Shown one piece after another: positions 26,146 through 35,755 of a stretch of 64,000 nt of DNA (the first letter of the stretch is position 1; each line of letters starts with the position of its first letter). Source of the stretch: Spirosoma endophyticum (lineage in GTDB: Bacteria > Bacteroidota > Bacteroidia > Cytophagales > Spirosomataceae); contig NZ_FOLQ01000010.1 of the NCBI RefSeq assembly GCF_900112365.1, positions 124,001 through 188,000 of the forward strand, given 5' to 3'. The notes under the pieces were generated by a model. That model saw only the letters and a program-made list of their open reading frames with translations, was not told the origin of the DNA and made no database searches. The translations under genes and the position numbers were made by a program.

Positions 26146-27045
26146 TTAGGCTAGTTCGCTACGTTTTGGCATCGACGCCTGGGCGCCCATTCGTGTGACC
26201 GAAATCGATGCAGCTTTGCAACCAAACGCAACAGCGTCGGGTAGTGACTTGCCTTCAGCCAGGGCTACGGTCAAGGCACCATTGAAGCAGTCACCCGCAG
26301 CGGTGCTGTCTACGGCTTTGACAACTGGCGACGTAATGAGCTGACCGCTCGTTCCGCTATGCAGATACGCACCCTTTGAGCCGAGTGTAATCACTACGTT
26401 CGGAACACCCATTTCGTGGAGTTTTTGTGCCGCCTGTTCAGCCGTGGCCAGATCGGTTACGTGGATGCCCGTCAGTAACTCAGCTTCGGTTTCGTTGGGC
26501 GTAATGAGAAATAGATTCGGGAATAAATCGACAGGAAGTTTTTGGGCCGGAGCGGGATTCAAAATGACCCGCAAGTTGCGAACGGCCGCTTGCTGCACTA
26601 CGTGTTCCACTGTTGGCAGTGGAATTTCGAGTTGGAGTAGCACCAGTGAATCAGTCGGCGTTTCCTGGAAGGCGGTGTCGGTATCACTGGGTTGAAGGTG
26701 GGCATTCGAGCCGGGAGCTACGGTAATGCAATTCTCGCCAGCATCATCGACATTAATCAGCGCCACGCCCGAAGGATGCTCACCGTCCGTCAAGATGTAG
26801 ACCGTATTGATGCCTTCCTGCTGGAATCCACTTACGGCCTGTTGCCCAAATATATCGTTGCCGACTTTGGCTACAAACGTCACCTGTCCGCCTAGCCGGG
26901 CTGCTCCAACGGCCTGATTTGCTCCTTTTCCACCAGGATTCATTAAAAACGTACCACCAAGAACGGTTTCGCCTGGCGCGGGCAATTTACGGGTCTTAAC
27001 GACCATGTCGGTGTTGGAACTGCCAACTACCAGAATCTGACTCAT
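26146..27045 (-). CDS. rbsK: ribokinase
   Basis: Phosphorylates D-ribose to ribose 5-phosphate in the cytoplasm. The 299-residue PfkB-family protein shows the N-terminal substrate motif NPGGKGANQAVGAARLGG (36-53), the ITPNETEAELL region (181-191), and the anion-hole/catalytic motif DSTAAGDCFNGAL with catalytic base Asp252. Family assignment is firm; ribose as the substrate rests on similarity and on the downstream secreted ADP-ribosylglycohydrolase homologue, with which it may form a ribose-salvage unit. No ribose transporter is adjacent. Confidence 0.88.
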   Translation of the reverse strand: MSQILVVGSSNTDMVVKTRKLPAPGETVLGGTFLMNPGGKGANQAVGAARLGGQVTFVAKVGNDIFGQQAVSGFQQEGINTVYILTDGEHPSGVALINVDDAGENCITVAPGSNAHLQPSDTDTAFQETPTDSLVLLQLEIPLPTVEHVVQQAAVRNLRVILNPAPAQKLPVDLFPNLFLITPNETEAELLTGIHVTDLATAEQAAQKLHEMGVPNVVITLGSKGAYLHSGTSGQLITSPVVKAVDSTAAGDCFNGALTVALAEGKSLPDAVAFGCKAASISVTRMGAQASMPKRSELA

Positions 27046-27317
27046 GAATGAATGGGTCTAGGGTATTTTGTCCTAAAAATGCATTTTTTGTCGCTTATTT
27101 ACTGGTTGCGCTTCGTTTATCTGGCCTTTGCCCGGCATTGAGGTCAGGCAAATTAGTCTAAACCACTTGGCCCATAGGACAGTTAATAGGTGTACATAGC
27201 TGCTGTGCCTCGTATATGTGTATGTATATTGCAGGTTGTCACTATGAATCTTCTGAGTGATGTTTCTCGTTTGTTGATTCAACGAGTACGTTGCTTTAAT
27301 CACACGATATTAGTTCG

Positions 27318-29558
27318 ATGAGTTTATTGACGGTTGACTTAACAAATTGCGAGCGGGAACCTATTCACATTCTCGGTCACATTCAGTCATACGGCTACCT
27401 GATTGCCATCCAGCCTGACACCTATTCGATTGTTCATGCCAGCGACAACATTGTCGACCTGGTGGGCCTGTCGGCGGCTCAGTTGCTGGGGCAGCCCTTA
27501 TCGGCCCTCTTGACAGACACCGACCTGCCTGTCAGCACGTTGGTAGAACTTGTGAACGTGGGTCTGCGAAACGATTCGTGGGAAACCATGAATCCATACC
27601 GGTTAACGATTAATGGCAGGGTTTGGAATCTTATCATTCACCAGCATCAGGGACTTATTATTCTCGAATGGGAACCTGTTGGCGACGATCGGAATGTGCT
27701 GGTTAATCAACAATTGATTGCCCAGGCCCTGACGGAAGTACAGTCTAGCCGAACGCTAAGTGAATTGTTGCAAAACACCGCCCGGCGTGTGAAAGCGATC
27801 ATCGGATTCGATCGGGTGATGGTGTATCGCTTCAGCCCTGACTGGCATGGGCACGTAGTAGCCGAAGAGAAAGAAGAATACCTGGAGCCCTATCTGGGCT
27901 TGCATTATCCAGCTTCCGACATTCCGCGTCAGGCGCGTGAATTATACAAGGTTAATCTGGTGCGGTTAATTGCCGACGCAACCAGTGTTCCATCCCGTAT
28001 TTTGTCGCAGCCCGATTTGTCCGGCAATGAACCGCTGGATCTAACCCATTCAGTGCTGCGGGCTGTTTCACCCGTTCATATCGAATACCTCTACAACATG
28101 GGTGTGCAGGCATCCATGAGCATTTCGCTTTTGTATCGGGGCGAATTGTGGGGCCTGATTTCATGCCATAATATGACCCCGCGTTTTGTCGATTACCCGG
28201 CGCGGCAGGCGGCTAAGTTTGTCAGTCAATTACTGTCGACGGCGCTGGAGTTTCGTAAGGACAACGAAGAAGAAAAAGATCTTTTACAGTATCGGCAGAA
28301 TGGCCAGAGCCTGCATGAACAACTGCTGCTTAGTGATGACATAGTACGTGCCTTAACGAAATATTCCGTGACGGCCCTCGACGTGAATGGAGCGACTGGC
28401 GCGGCACTTTTGTTTAATGGTCGGCTGTACACACTCGGCGAAACGCCTGATGAAGCTGCCGTCCGAACGTTGATCGAGTGGATAGGCGATACCAATACCG
28501 AGACGTTTTTTGAGACAAATCAACTGCCTGTTCTTTATCCGCCCGCCGAAGAATTTCGGGGCGTAGGTGCGGGCTTATTTGCCATTGTGCTGTCGCGGGA
28601 GCTGAATGAATATCTGCTCTGGTTTAAACCTGAACAGGTTCAACAGGTTACGTGGGCCGGTAATCCCGACAAACCGGTAACGGTCGATCCGAATGGCCAG
28701 CACCGCATTAGTCCCCGTACCAGTTTTGCGGCCTGGACCGAAATTGTGCATAATACATCGGAGCCCTGGACCGAGACCGAACTATCGGTTGTGGTCAAGT
28801 TGCGGGAAGATATTATGCAGGTACTAACCCGGCAGGCTAACCAGATCCGGCACCTGAATCAGCGGTTGCAGGTTGCTTACGATGAACTGGACGCCTTTAG
28901 TTATACTGTGTCACATGATTTACGTACGCCTTTGTCCTCAATCCGGTGTTATTCTGAAATCCTGCTTGAAGAATACGGGCAGGATTTCAACCCTGATGCC
29001 CAGGAACTCTTCCAGAAGGTGATCGACTCGACCGAACGGATGCAGGGATTGATCCGGCATATTCTATACTACTCTCGTATGGGACGTACTGAGTTGACCC
29101 TCAGGCCGATCGACATGAACGAATTGCTGGAACGTATTCGGGAGGAGATCATGATAACGGCCAAAGATCGGGTGTTACGTATCGAACTTGGTGATGTTCC
29201 GCCGTTAACGGCTGACCCGATTATGATGCTCCAGCTATTTACGAACCTGGTTAGTAATGCGGCAAAATATACCCAGTTGAAAGCAGAAGCTATTGTTCGT
29301 ATCAATGGGCAGCAGACCGACGATGAGCTTATTTACACCGTCGAAGACAACGGAATTGGCTTCGATATGAAGCATGCCGGCAAAATGTTCGACTTATTTA
29401 AGCGGCTGGAAAATGCCCGCTCTTACGAAGGCTCGGGGGTTGGATTAGCCATTGTTAAGCGGGTGGTTAACCGGCATAATGGTAAAATCTGGTTTCATAG
29501 TGAACCCGGTCGAGGCACGACGTTTTCCGTTTCATTTCCACTAAATCCTATTGCCTGA
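27318..29558 (+). CDS. bphP: bacteriophytochrome histidine kinase
   Basis: A red/far-red light sensor kinase with a biliverdin chromophore. The 746-residue protein has the classical order: PAS (about 15-120) preceded by the biliverdin-attaching Cys11 in LTNCEREPIHILG; GAF (about 145-310) with RVMVYRF, WHGHVVAEE and HYPASDIPRQARELY (Asp201 in the PASDIP motif), and His254 in SPVH; PHY (about 330-505) with the tongue motif PRTSFAAW at 466-473; HisKA with His533 in TVSHDLRTPL; and the HATPase with VEDNGIGFD and GSGVGLAIV. There is no fused receiver; a separate receiver follows after three bases and heme oxygenase after that, making a complete operon. Confidence 0.95.
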   Translation: MSLLTVDLTNCEREPIHILGHIQSYGYLIAIQPDTYSIVHASDNIVDLVGLSAAQLLGQPLSALLTDTDLPVSTLVELVNVGLRNDSWETMNPYRLTINGRVWNLIIHQHQGLIILEWEPVGDDRNVLVNQQLIAQALTEVQSSRTLSELLQNTARRVKAIIGFDRVMVYRFSPDWHGHVVAEEKEEYLEPYLGLHYPASDIPRQARELYKVNLVRLIADATSVPSRILSQPDLSGNEPLDLTHSVLRAVSPVHIEYLYNMGVQASMSISLLYRGELWGLISCHNMTPRFVDYPARQAAKFVSQLLSTALEFRKDNEEEKDLLQYRQNGQSLHEQLLLSDDIVRALTKYSVTALDVNGATGAALLFNGRLYTLGETPDEAAVRTLIEWIGDTNTETFFETNQLPVLYPPAEEFRGVGAGLFAIVLSRELNEYLLWFKPEQVQQVTWAGNPDKPVTVDPNGQHRISPRTSFAAWTEIVHNTSEPWTETELSVVVKLREDIMQVLTRQANQIRHLNQRLQVAYDELDAFSYTVSHDLRTPLSSIRCYSEILLEEYGQDFNPDAQELFQKVIDSTERMQGLIRHILYYSRMGRTELTLRPIDMNELLERIREEIMITAKDRVLRIELGDVPPLTADPIMMLQLFTNLVSNAAKYTQLKAEAIVRINGQQTDDELIYTVEDNGIGFDMKHAGKMFDLFKRLENARSYEGSGVGLAIVKRVVNRHNGKIWFHSEPGRGTTFSVSFPLNPIA

Positions 29559-29561
29559 ATC

Positions 29562-29993
29562 ATGGTGGACGTTCTCTATATCGAAGACAATGCGGATGAT
29601 GCAGATATATTCAGCCGCCTGATACGGAAACTGAACCGTACCATTACCTATACTATCATCAGTAATGGGTCCGAAGCGATTGACTATTTAACCGGGCAGG
29701 GCCGCTACGATCAACAGGCCAATACATTGCCCAAGTTGTTGCTGCTGGACCTGAATCTGAACGGATTGAGTGGCATAGACGTGGTGCATCGGGCGCGGGC
29801 GATTGATAAAACGCGCTTCCTGCCGATTGTCGTCTTCAGCACATCTGATAATCCGAAAGACGTTGAGTCGGCATACGAAGCGGGCGTGAATGCCTACGTA
29901 GTAAAGCCCGGTAGCTACGTAGCAACAGGTATTACAATCGAGCAATTGTGTGGTTTCTGGCTGGAAACCAACATCCGAATCGACTATAAATAA
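29562..29993 (+). CDS. single-domain response regulator (Rcp1-like), partner of bphP
   Basis: A 143-residue receiver without an output domain, of the type that follows phytochromes in other bacteria. Acidic residues IEDNADDAD (about 7-15), the phospho-acceptor in LLLDLNLNG (about 62-70), the switch Ser/Thr in VVFSTSD, and the lysine in YVVKPGS are all present. A longer-than-usual loop after strand 2 (YLTGQGRYDQQANTLPK) is typical of the Rcp1 group. It starts three bases after the bphP stop and its stop overlaps the bphO start (TAATG), so translation is coupled. It probably relays light input by protein-protein contact. Confidence 0.9.
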   Translation: MVDVLYIEDNADDADIFSRLIRKLNRTITYTIISNGSEAIDYLTGQGRYDQQANTLPKLLLLDLNLNGLSGIDVVHRARAIDKTRFLPIVVFSTSDNPKDVESAYEAGVNAYVVKPGSYVATGITIEQLCGFWLETNIRIDYK

Positions 29994-30583
29994 TGACCCT
30001 ACTGGAACGACTGAGAGCAGAAACCCGGCCTCAGCATGAGCAGACCGAACAACTTTTTTATACGGAAGCTTTGCAAAATGGTACGCTGTCAGTCGATGAA
30101 TACAGCCATTTGCTACGCACCCATCTGACCTATCATCAGGCACTTGAAGAAGCCATTGGTCACTATCCCGATTTCTTTCGGGACTACGCACTGGAGACTC
30201 GCCGGAAAACGCCCTGGCTGTTAGCCGATTTAACTCATCTGAACGTAGTACCTCCGCCGTTAAGGTCGGACTTATTTACTGGCTGGTCGCCGGTTGCGTT
30301 GTTGGGAGCCGCCTACGTAGGTGAGGGATCGATGCTGGGTGGAACGGTTATCTGGAAATTATTGCAGAAAAATGAAGCCATTCGACCGCTGTTGGCGCAC
30401 GCTCAATTCTATCAGGGGTATGGGCCGTCAACCGGAAGTTACTGGCGGAATTTCGGCGCTTTTTTGACACAGCAAGGCGCTCAACAACCAGATAACGTAG
30501 TGGTTGCGGCCAGGCAGGCTTTTGTTGAGTATCAGACTGTTTTTCAACAGGTGGCCATTAAATCACCGGCAGAAACACTTTAA
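29993..30583 (+). CDS. bphO: heme oxygenase (biliverdin-forming)
   Basis: Opens haem to biliverdin, supplying the chromophore for the phytochrome encoded first in the operon. The 196-residue protein has the proximal-histidine region [13 protein letters not shown] (His15), [17 protein letters not shown], the distal helix [15 protein letters not shown] with the flexible glycine motif, and a C-terminal [12 protein letters not shown]. The ATG overlaps the response-regulator stop by one base. Its last 26 bases overlap the end of the oppositely transcribed PAS histidine kinase gene (30558-30583), so there is no intergenic terminator between them. Confidence 0.92.
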   Translation: MTLLERLRAETRPQHEQTEQLFYTEALQNGTLSVDEYSHLLRTHLTYHQALEEAIGHYPDFFRDYALETRRKTPWLLADLTHLNVVPPPLRSDLFTGWSPVALLGAAYVGEGSMLGGTVIWKLLQKNEAIRPLLAHAQFYQGYGPSTGSYWRNFGAFLTQQGAQQPDNVVVAARQAFVEYQTVFQQVAIKSPAETL

Positions 30584-32582
30584 ATGTCGAACCACTTCCG
30601 GGTTGGCTGCTAACATCTATTGCGCCACCGTGGCTTTCGGTCACTCGTTGGCAGATGGCCAGACCAATGCCGGTTCCCGTATAGGTAACCGGGTCATGCA
30701 GGCGCTGGAAAGGGGTGAAAATGCGGTCTTTATAACGTTCATCGAAACCGATGCCGTTGTCAGTCACGGTAATTAACCAGAACGGACGATCGCGCTGCTC
30801 CTGCAAGCGTGGCGGTAGATCGTCGGGTTGGGCTGCCTGATAACGTACCTGAACGAGTGGCGTTACGTTGGTTTGGCTGAATTTGAGTGCATTGGCAATC
30901 AAATTTTGGAACAGTTGCCGAAGTCTTGACGAACTTCCCGAGATACTGGGCAAGGGACCAATATCGACGGCAGCGCTTTTCTCCGCGATAGTCACCTCCA
31001 GGTCACTAACGACATCATTGAGAAGATTGGTCAGGGAAACGGGCTCAAACTGATCGCGCTGGGTCGCCAGTTTTGAATACGCCAGTAAGTCTTTTATGAG
31101 CAACTGCATCCGCCGGGCCGATTTCTGAATGCGCCGAACCATATCCCGTTCGCCCTCGGAAAGGCTATCCGCAAATTGACTTTTCAGCAAGTCGCTGAAC
31201 GACTGAATGCGCCGGAGTGGTTCCTGCAAATCATGCGACGCTATGTGCGCAAATTGCTGCAGACTTTCGTTCGATCGTTTGAGTTCGGCATTAGCTTCTT
31301 TCAACTCCCTGGCCTGTTGCTGGGCTGCCAGTTCAGCCTGCTTTCGTTCAGTGATGTTATTATAGGTCACCACGACGCCATCTTCCCCCTGCTTCACGGC
31401 CGATACTTCAAACCATCCCTCCAGACCAAACTCATCCCGGTAATGTTGGGTGCTTTGTTCAGCCTGACCCGTTTCAGCAACACGGACGTATAGATCAAAA
31501 AAACCGTTCTCCCGATTCCCCGGAAAGGTCGCCAGTAAGGTACGACCAACGATTTGGTCAGGCGTCATGAAGTTACTTTTGATGACAGATTCGTTGGCCG
31601 TGTTCATCAGGAAGTCAACAATGGTCCCCTGGCCATTGCGCAGGGCTGTCATGGCGATGATGCTGTTCAGTGAGGCATCCAGCGTAGTACGTAGCTGAAT
31701 CGCCTGCTGTTCCAGCTTCCGGGTTTGTTCCTCAACGCGTTGCTGTAATAGCGTCTCATTACGTTTATCGGATGTTATGTCCACAATCGTGCCCATAAAG
31801 CGGTAGACCATGCCCTGTTCATCAGCAAAAGTCTGCCCGTTAGCTCGCAGCCAGCGTAGTTGCTCGTCATTGAAGCCTACTGTCCGGAACTCTGCCCTGA
31901 AATGCCCGGTGCTATTGGGACGCAATACGTCCTGAATAGCCCGATCGGTACGGTCACGATCGTCGGCGTGCATCCCCTGCAAAAAAACGTTATAATCGAG
32001 TGGGACTGATGGAGAAAGGCTAAACAGTTCCCGCGTGCGATCAGACCAGTTCAATTCACCGGTGAGCGGATAGTATTCCCAGGTCCCCAACTGAGCGGAT
32101 TCGACGGCAAGGCGAAGCCGGGCTTCGGCCATCTGAGAGCGGATTTCGGCCTGCTTGCGATCGGTTACATCGATCAGGATTCCAGAGAAAGTAAAGGGTC
32201 GCCTTTGCGTATCGTACGCTACCTGACCTCGGGCAAGTACCCATTTTTCATGATTATTAATCCCAATACGATACTCTGTTTCATATATACTTCCCGAATG
32301 AATCGCTTCGTCAATCAGTTGAGTTACCCGTTGCCGATCTTCAGGATGAATATTATCGGTAAAAACCTGTAAAGGCAGGCCGTCTGTTTCCGACGTTTCA
32401 TTGACGTCGAACAAACGTAACAGATTCTGGTCACCGTACACGTTGTCGCTCCCAATATTCCAGAACCACGTAGCCACAAGGCCAATGCTGAGAGCCGCCT
32501 GTAACTGATCGTATGAACGGCGGAGTAAGGCTTCTTCGGCGGGTAAAAGTGGGCTAGGATGCGCAGCAAACGACTGGTTCAT
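30558..32582 (-). CDS. PAS-domain sensor histidine kinase
   Basis: A 674-residue soluble (no membrane segment) kinase with three PAS/PAC units: about 21-145, 150-275 and 295-415, the first two of the PAS_3 kind (HPEDR...[15 protein letters not shown]). A coiled-coil linker (about 415-440) leads to HisKA with His450 in [12 protein letters not shown] and a HATPase with [12 protein letters not shown] and GTGIGLAI. No receiver domain follows. It is convergent with, and overlaps by 26 bp, the heme-oxygenase gene, placing it next to the light-sensing operon; a functional link is only suggested. The DLQEPL version of the H-box is common in cytosolic PAS kinases of Bacteroidota and cyanobacteria. Confidence 0.9.
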   Translation of the reverse strand: MNQSFAAHPSPLLPAEEALLRRSYDQLQAALSIGLVATWFWNIGSDNVYGDQNLLRLFDVNETSETDGLPLQVFTDNIHPEDRQRVTQLIDEAIHSGSIYETEYRIGINNHEKWVLARGQVAYDTQRRPFTFSGILIDVTDRKQAEIRSQMAEARLRLAVESAQLGTWEYYPLTGELNWSDRTRELFSLSPSVPLDYNVFLQGMHADDRDRTDRAIQDVLRPNSTGHFRAEFRTVGFNDEQLRWLRANGQTFADEQGMVYRFMGTIVDITSDKRNETLLQQRVEEQTRKLEQQAIQLRTTLDASLNSIIAMTALRNGQGTIVDFLMNTANESVIKSNFMTPDQIVGRTLLATFPGNRENGFFDLYVRVAETGQAEQSTQHYRDEFGLEGWFEVSAVKQGEDGVVVTYNNITERKQAELAAQQQARELKEANAELKRSNESLQQFAHIASHDLQEPLRRIQSFSDLLKSQFADSLSEGERDMVRRIQKSARRMQLLIKDLLAYSKLATQRDQFEPVSLTNLLNDVVSDLEVTIAEKSAAVDIGPLPSISGSSSRLRQLFQNLIANALKFSQTNVTPLVQVRYQAAQPDDLPPRLQEQRDRPFWLITVTDNGIGFDERYKDRIFTPFQRLHDPVTYTGTGIGLAICQRVTESHGGAIDVSSQPGSGSTFKVFLPVI

Positions 32583-32728
32583 GCGTTGAATCTTTCTGAA
32601 AATAGAAGCGGACAGCAGGTCTATACCTAATCAAACCAACTTTGTGGGCTGCTGTTCATGGGATACTTAATGAAATTACTATCTCCATCAAAAAAACAAC
32701 GCAGATTGGCAAAGAAACCCGTTTGGTT

Positions 32729-33247
32729 TTACGGTTTTGCGGCTCTCTTTTGCTCTTTATACGCTTGCTTTTCTTTTTTGCGCTCAGCCTGCCGTTCTTT
32801 TAATGCTTCAACTTTATCTTCGTGAATATCTTCTGCCTCCTCAACCGAATGCGATTCTGACAGGCTATCTTCTGTTTTAGCTTTCTCACCCAGTTTACCA
32901 AAAAATTGATGCAGCGCGTGAAGATCAGCTTCGGTCAGGTCTTCAACGTTCAACAGCCGGTTGCTGGCCTTTCGGTTGACGGCAATCAGTTCATTAAGTT
33001 TGATCTGCATAGCCAGCGAATCTTTGTTCTGGGATTTCTGAATCAGAAAAACCATGAGAAAGGTAATGATGGTCGTGCCTGTGTTGATCACCAATTGCCA
33101 CGTATCGGAATAGCCAAAAAGTGGCCCGGTAATGACCCAGACAACAACGGTCAGCAAGGCAATGAGAAAGGCGCCCGATGAGCCGGTTTTCTGCGTGGCT
33201 TTGGATGCGAATTTCTCGAAAAACTGGGTGAATTTATTGGTATTCAT
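32729..33247 (-). CDS. low-affinity iron permease family membrane protein
   Basis: A 172-residue protein with two close membrane segments (about 28-48 and 54-73: FLIALLTVVVWVITGPLFG and LVINTGTTIITFLMVFLIQ), followed by QNKDSLAMQIKLNELIAV, the signature of the low-affinity iron permease family. The C-terminal third is a long charged helix rich in Glu and Lys that may be a coiled coil. The ATG at 33247 fits the family better than 33289. Iron transport by bacterial members is unproven, so the name indicates family only. Confidence 0.8.
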   Translation of the reverse strand: MNTNKFTQFFEKFASKATQKTGSSGAFLIALLTVVVWVITGPLFGYSDTWQLVINTGTTIITFLMVFLIQKSQNKDSLAMQIKLNELIAVNRKASNRLLNVEDLTEADLHALHQFFGKLGEKAKTEDSLSESHSVEEAEDIHEDKVEALKERQAERKKEKQAYKEQKRAAKP

Positions 33248-33345
33248 GTAATTAGGATGTTTACCCTGATAAACGTTCCACTGCCTCACTTTGTGAGATT
33301 AAAAGTTTATAAAGTCTACTGAAGGCGCGTCTGATTAACCTGTCT

Positions 33346-34296
33346 TTATTTCAAAGCGTTGTTGGTTTGCGTTAAAAATTTTAACCGGTAGTCATTGGCC
33401 GCTTTTTCTTTCTGGGCTTCCTGCCGGATGACGAATGGATTTGCCGAAGCCATGTTGCGTTCGCTGTTGGCAATTACCGTTTCCAGTAAAACTTCATCGC
33501 TGGTTGCACTTGCCCGCCTGAAATCATTGTCGAGCGCACGGATTAGGGCATCTGAAACGGTCGTTTCCAGGCTTTGCTGAGTAGGTTCAGATGTCGGTAT
33601 TCGGGAGCGGTTTTTAATCAGGTAATCAAACGCTTTTGTGGTCGATGACTGGAGCGCTTCGGCAACAAAAGCCTTTGTTTCGTTTGTCAGGCGTTCCGAT
33701 GCCGGCAGTACGTCCAGATACACGTCCAGCAACTCAGTGGTGGGCCGATTGAGTTGCTGGCGAGTTTTTAGGTATTTTTTTAGAAAAGCTGGGTCACGTC
33801 GGCCGTCGGCATAGTCCTTGTCGCCCCTGGCAACTGTTGGACGCAGTTGGGGAGTTTCCAGCATTTTGTCCGCCTGATCGAGCATACCATTAATGCCCGT
33901 ATAGCCCACCGCCCGATGGATCAAGGCACCGTTTGGGGCTATATATAAGGCTGTTGGATAACTGGACACGACGTATCGTTTTGCGACATCGATACCTTCG
34001 CCCTTTTCGGCGTCAAGCTGATAATTGATAAAATGGACGTTGAACTTGGCGCCTATTTTTGGATTCGGAAAGGCCTCCAGGGTCATTCGTTTGCAGGGAG
34101 GGCACCAGGTTGTATAGACGTGTACATACACCGGTTTATTTTGTCGTTTTGCTTCGGCTAATACGTCTTTCCAGGAACCTGTAAAAAATGTAATGCCCGT
34201 TGGGCCGTCGGTCAGGTGAGTCTTGGTATGGGCAGTTGCAGTATATGCTATGAGTTGACCCAGGCATAAACTCAGCCATATAATGATCAGTTTCAT
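33346..34296 (-). CDS. periplasmic thioredoxin-fold protein
   Basis: A 316-residue protein with a signal peptide (about 1-22), a thioredoxin domain with active site WCPPC (Cys65, Cys68) in VYVHVYTTWCPPCKRMTLEAF, the cis-proline region SSYPTALYIAPNG, and a helical C-terminal half (about 150-316) of unknown function. The pattern resembles the thioredoxin_7-like proteins of Bacteroidota that reduce or isomerise disulfides in the periplasm. It is followed by no evident operon partner. The C-terminal half is not recognised. Confidence 0.85.
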   Translation of the reverse strand: MKLIIIWLSLCLGQLIAYTATAHTKTHLTDGPTGITFFTGSWKDVLAEAKRQNKPVYVHVYTTWCPPCKRMTLEAFPNPKIGAKFNVHFINYQLDAEKGEGIDVAKRYVVSSYPTALYIAPNGALIHRAVGYTGINGMLDQADKMLETPQLRPTVARGDKDYADGRRDPAFLKKYLKTRQQLNRPTTELLDVYLDVLPASERLTNETKAFVAEALQSSTTKAFDYLIKNRSRIPTSEPTQQSLETTVSDALIRALDNDFRRASATSDEVLLETVIANSERNMASANPFVIRQEAQKEKAANDYRLKFLTQTNNALK

Positions 34297-34410
34297 GCAG
34301 AATGTTTGCTACGTATAAATTTACCGGCAAATAACCGAATTTTCGTTTGAATGCGGTAATAAGTAGTAAAGCTGAGTGTTGATGCAGCTTATGCTCCGAT
34401 TACCTAAAAA

Positions 34411-34445
34411 ACATCGGTCGTGTTCAACCAGAACACGACCGATGT
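34411..34445 (-). terminator. terminator hairpin of the LRR lipoprotein gene
   Basis: A perfect 15-bp stem (34411-34425 with 34431-34445) with a 5-nt loop begins 29 bases after the lipoprotein stop codon. On the minus strand it is followed by TTTTTTAGG, a U-tract. Confidence 0.85.
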
Positions 34446-34473
34446 GAAAGAAGTAACTGAAAATTCATTTGCT

Positions 34474-35553
34474 CTACTTGCAGACCTGATACGTAGCCGT
34501 GGCATCTTTTCTCCAGGCTGATGATATTCTAGACATATCTGCCACACAAATGGTTTGAATACTATTCCTGGTAGATACCATTCCCTGCAATAACGCATTT
34601 GTTTTTAGATCCAGCGCGGTCAGTTGGTTGACACTACAATCCAGATAAGTTAATGCCGTATTCTTGCTGACGTCCAGCGCGGTTAGTTTATTCGTACCAC
34701 AGAATAGGGTGCCTAACTTGGCGTTTTTACTGATGTCCAGCGTGGTGAGCGAGTTCGATTGGCAATCCAGATCGGTCAACGCTGTATTCTGGCTGACATC
34801 CAGACTGATGATTTTATTGACTGAGCAAGTCAAATTGTTTAACGTCGTATTCTTGCTAACATCCAGCGCTATCAGCATATTAGAACTGCAATCCAAATAC
34901 TTTAACGCTACATTTTTGGTGACATCCAAACTCGTCAACCTGTTGTCATTACCTAATAGGGCGCTTAAAGAAGTAGCCTTGCTAATGTCTATAGTGGTCA
35001 GAACGTTAGAGCGAATATCTAGATACTGTAGATTCGTAAATGTTTCAACCCCCTGCAAACTAGCGATTTGTTTGCTGGCGACTTCAAGGCGGGTTACCTT
35101 TTGTGCACTGGCTATCAGTAGCTTTCCATCCTGCACATCATCAATTTTGGCCGCAACCAGCGCCTTCTCGAAGTTCACGTCCGGAATCGTTACATAAGGG
35201 TTAACGCCACTGGTGATACTGAACGATGCCGGGGTCGATGCCTTTTGGTTGTCACTAGCAACGACAGTACCCGCCACAGTTGTACTATAAGCCACATTTT
35301 TAATGGTATAGGTGGTGTCAGTAAGGTTTTTGGCCAATGTATCTTTATAGACGACTGCATACGTGACAGGATCACCATTAGGGTCTTTGGCCTTGGTCCA
35401 GGTCAGGACCACATCGGTACCGCTGGCTGCCATTTTAGCTGTAACAGTAAAGGCTGAGGGAGCGAGGTTGGGTTCAGGATCGTTATTCTTACAGGACTCG
35501 AAAAAGAAACTCAACAACGCAGCTAAGGAGAGTATTATCATTCGGGTGTTCAT
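34474..35553 (-). CDS. surface lipoprotein with FN3-like domain and cysteine-bearing leucine-rich repeats
   Basis: From the ATG at 35553 it has 359 residues. A lipoprotein-like signal ends FFFESC (Cys21). Residues about 30-117 form a fibronectin-III-like domain (VVLTWTKAKDPNGDPVTYAVVY). Seven 21-residue leucine-rich repeats follow (about 175-321), of the form LxxLDCSxNxLTALDVSKNTA, encoded by 63-bp DNA repeats at 34591-35031. The C-terminal cap holds Cys336 and Cys358. Such LRRs occur in surface or secreted proteins of Bacteroidota and probably mediate binding. The start at 35592 would place the signal internally and was rejected. Confidence 0.85.
   Translation of the reverse strand: MNTRMIILSLAALLSFFFESCKNNDPEPNLAPSAFTVTAKMAASGTDVVLTWTKAKDPNGDPVTYAVVYKDTLAKNLTDTTYTIKNVAYSTTVAGTVVASDNQKASTPASFSITSGVNPYVTIPDVNFEKALVAAKIDDVQDGKLLIASAQKVTRLEVASKQIASLQGVETFTNLQYLDIRSNVLTTIDISKATSLSALLGNDNRLTSLDVTKNVALKYLDCSSNMLIALDVSKNTTLNNLTCSVNKIISLDVSQNTALTDLDCQSNSLTTLDISKNAKLGTLFCGTNKLTALDVSKNTALTYLDCSVNQLTALDLKTNALLQGMVSTRNSIQTICVADMSRISSAWRKDATATYQVCK
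34591..35031 (-). repeat. seven 63-bp tandem repeats encoding leucine-rich repeats
   Basis: Seven consecutive 63-bp units each encode 21 residues with the pattern LxxLDCSxNxLTxLDVSKNTx. The middle units are close at the DNA level (GACGTCAGC-like and AATACGGC-like words recur), the first and last are more diverged. Copy number may vary between strains. Confidence 0.8.
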
Positions 35554-35755
35554 AATTAGGACGCAAGTATATCGTATATGTAGAATTTGCACGAAAAATA
35601 TAGCGAAAAAGTGACATTGAGATAATTTTTTGTAAAAATATCGCTATAATTTCCTGTCTTTTCATATGAATAGAAAGCGCTGGAGTGGCTAACCGGAAGC
35701 TTGTTTGGACATAAACCGGATGAACTAATCAGCATCTGTGCTTGTCTTCTGAGAT

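Noticed and set aside
27073-27303. Leftward 76-codon frame upstream of bphP
   Set aside because: No family resemblance, low-complexity TYTYTR stretch, and it covers the presumed bphP promoter region.
34591-35031. CRISPR-like regular repeat array
   Set aside because: The 63-bp units have no spacers and keep a reading frame with leucine-rich repeats.
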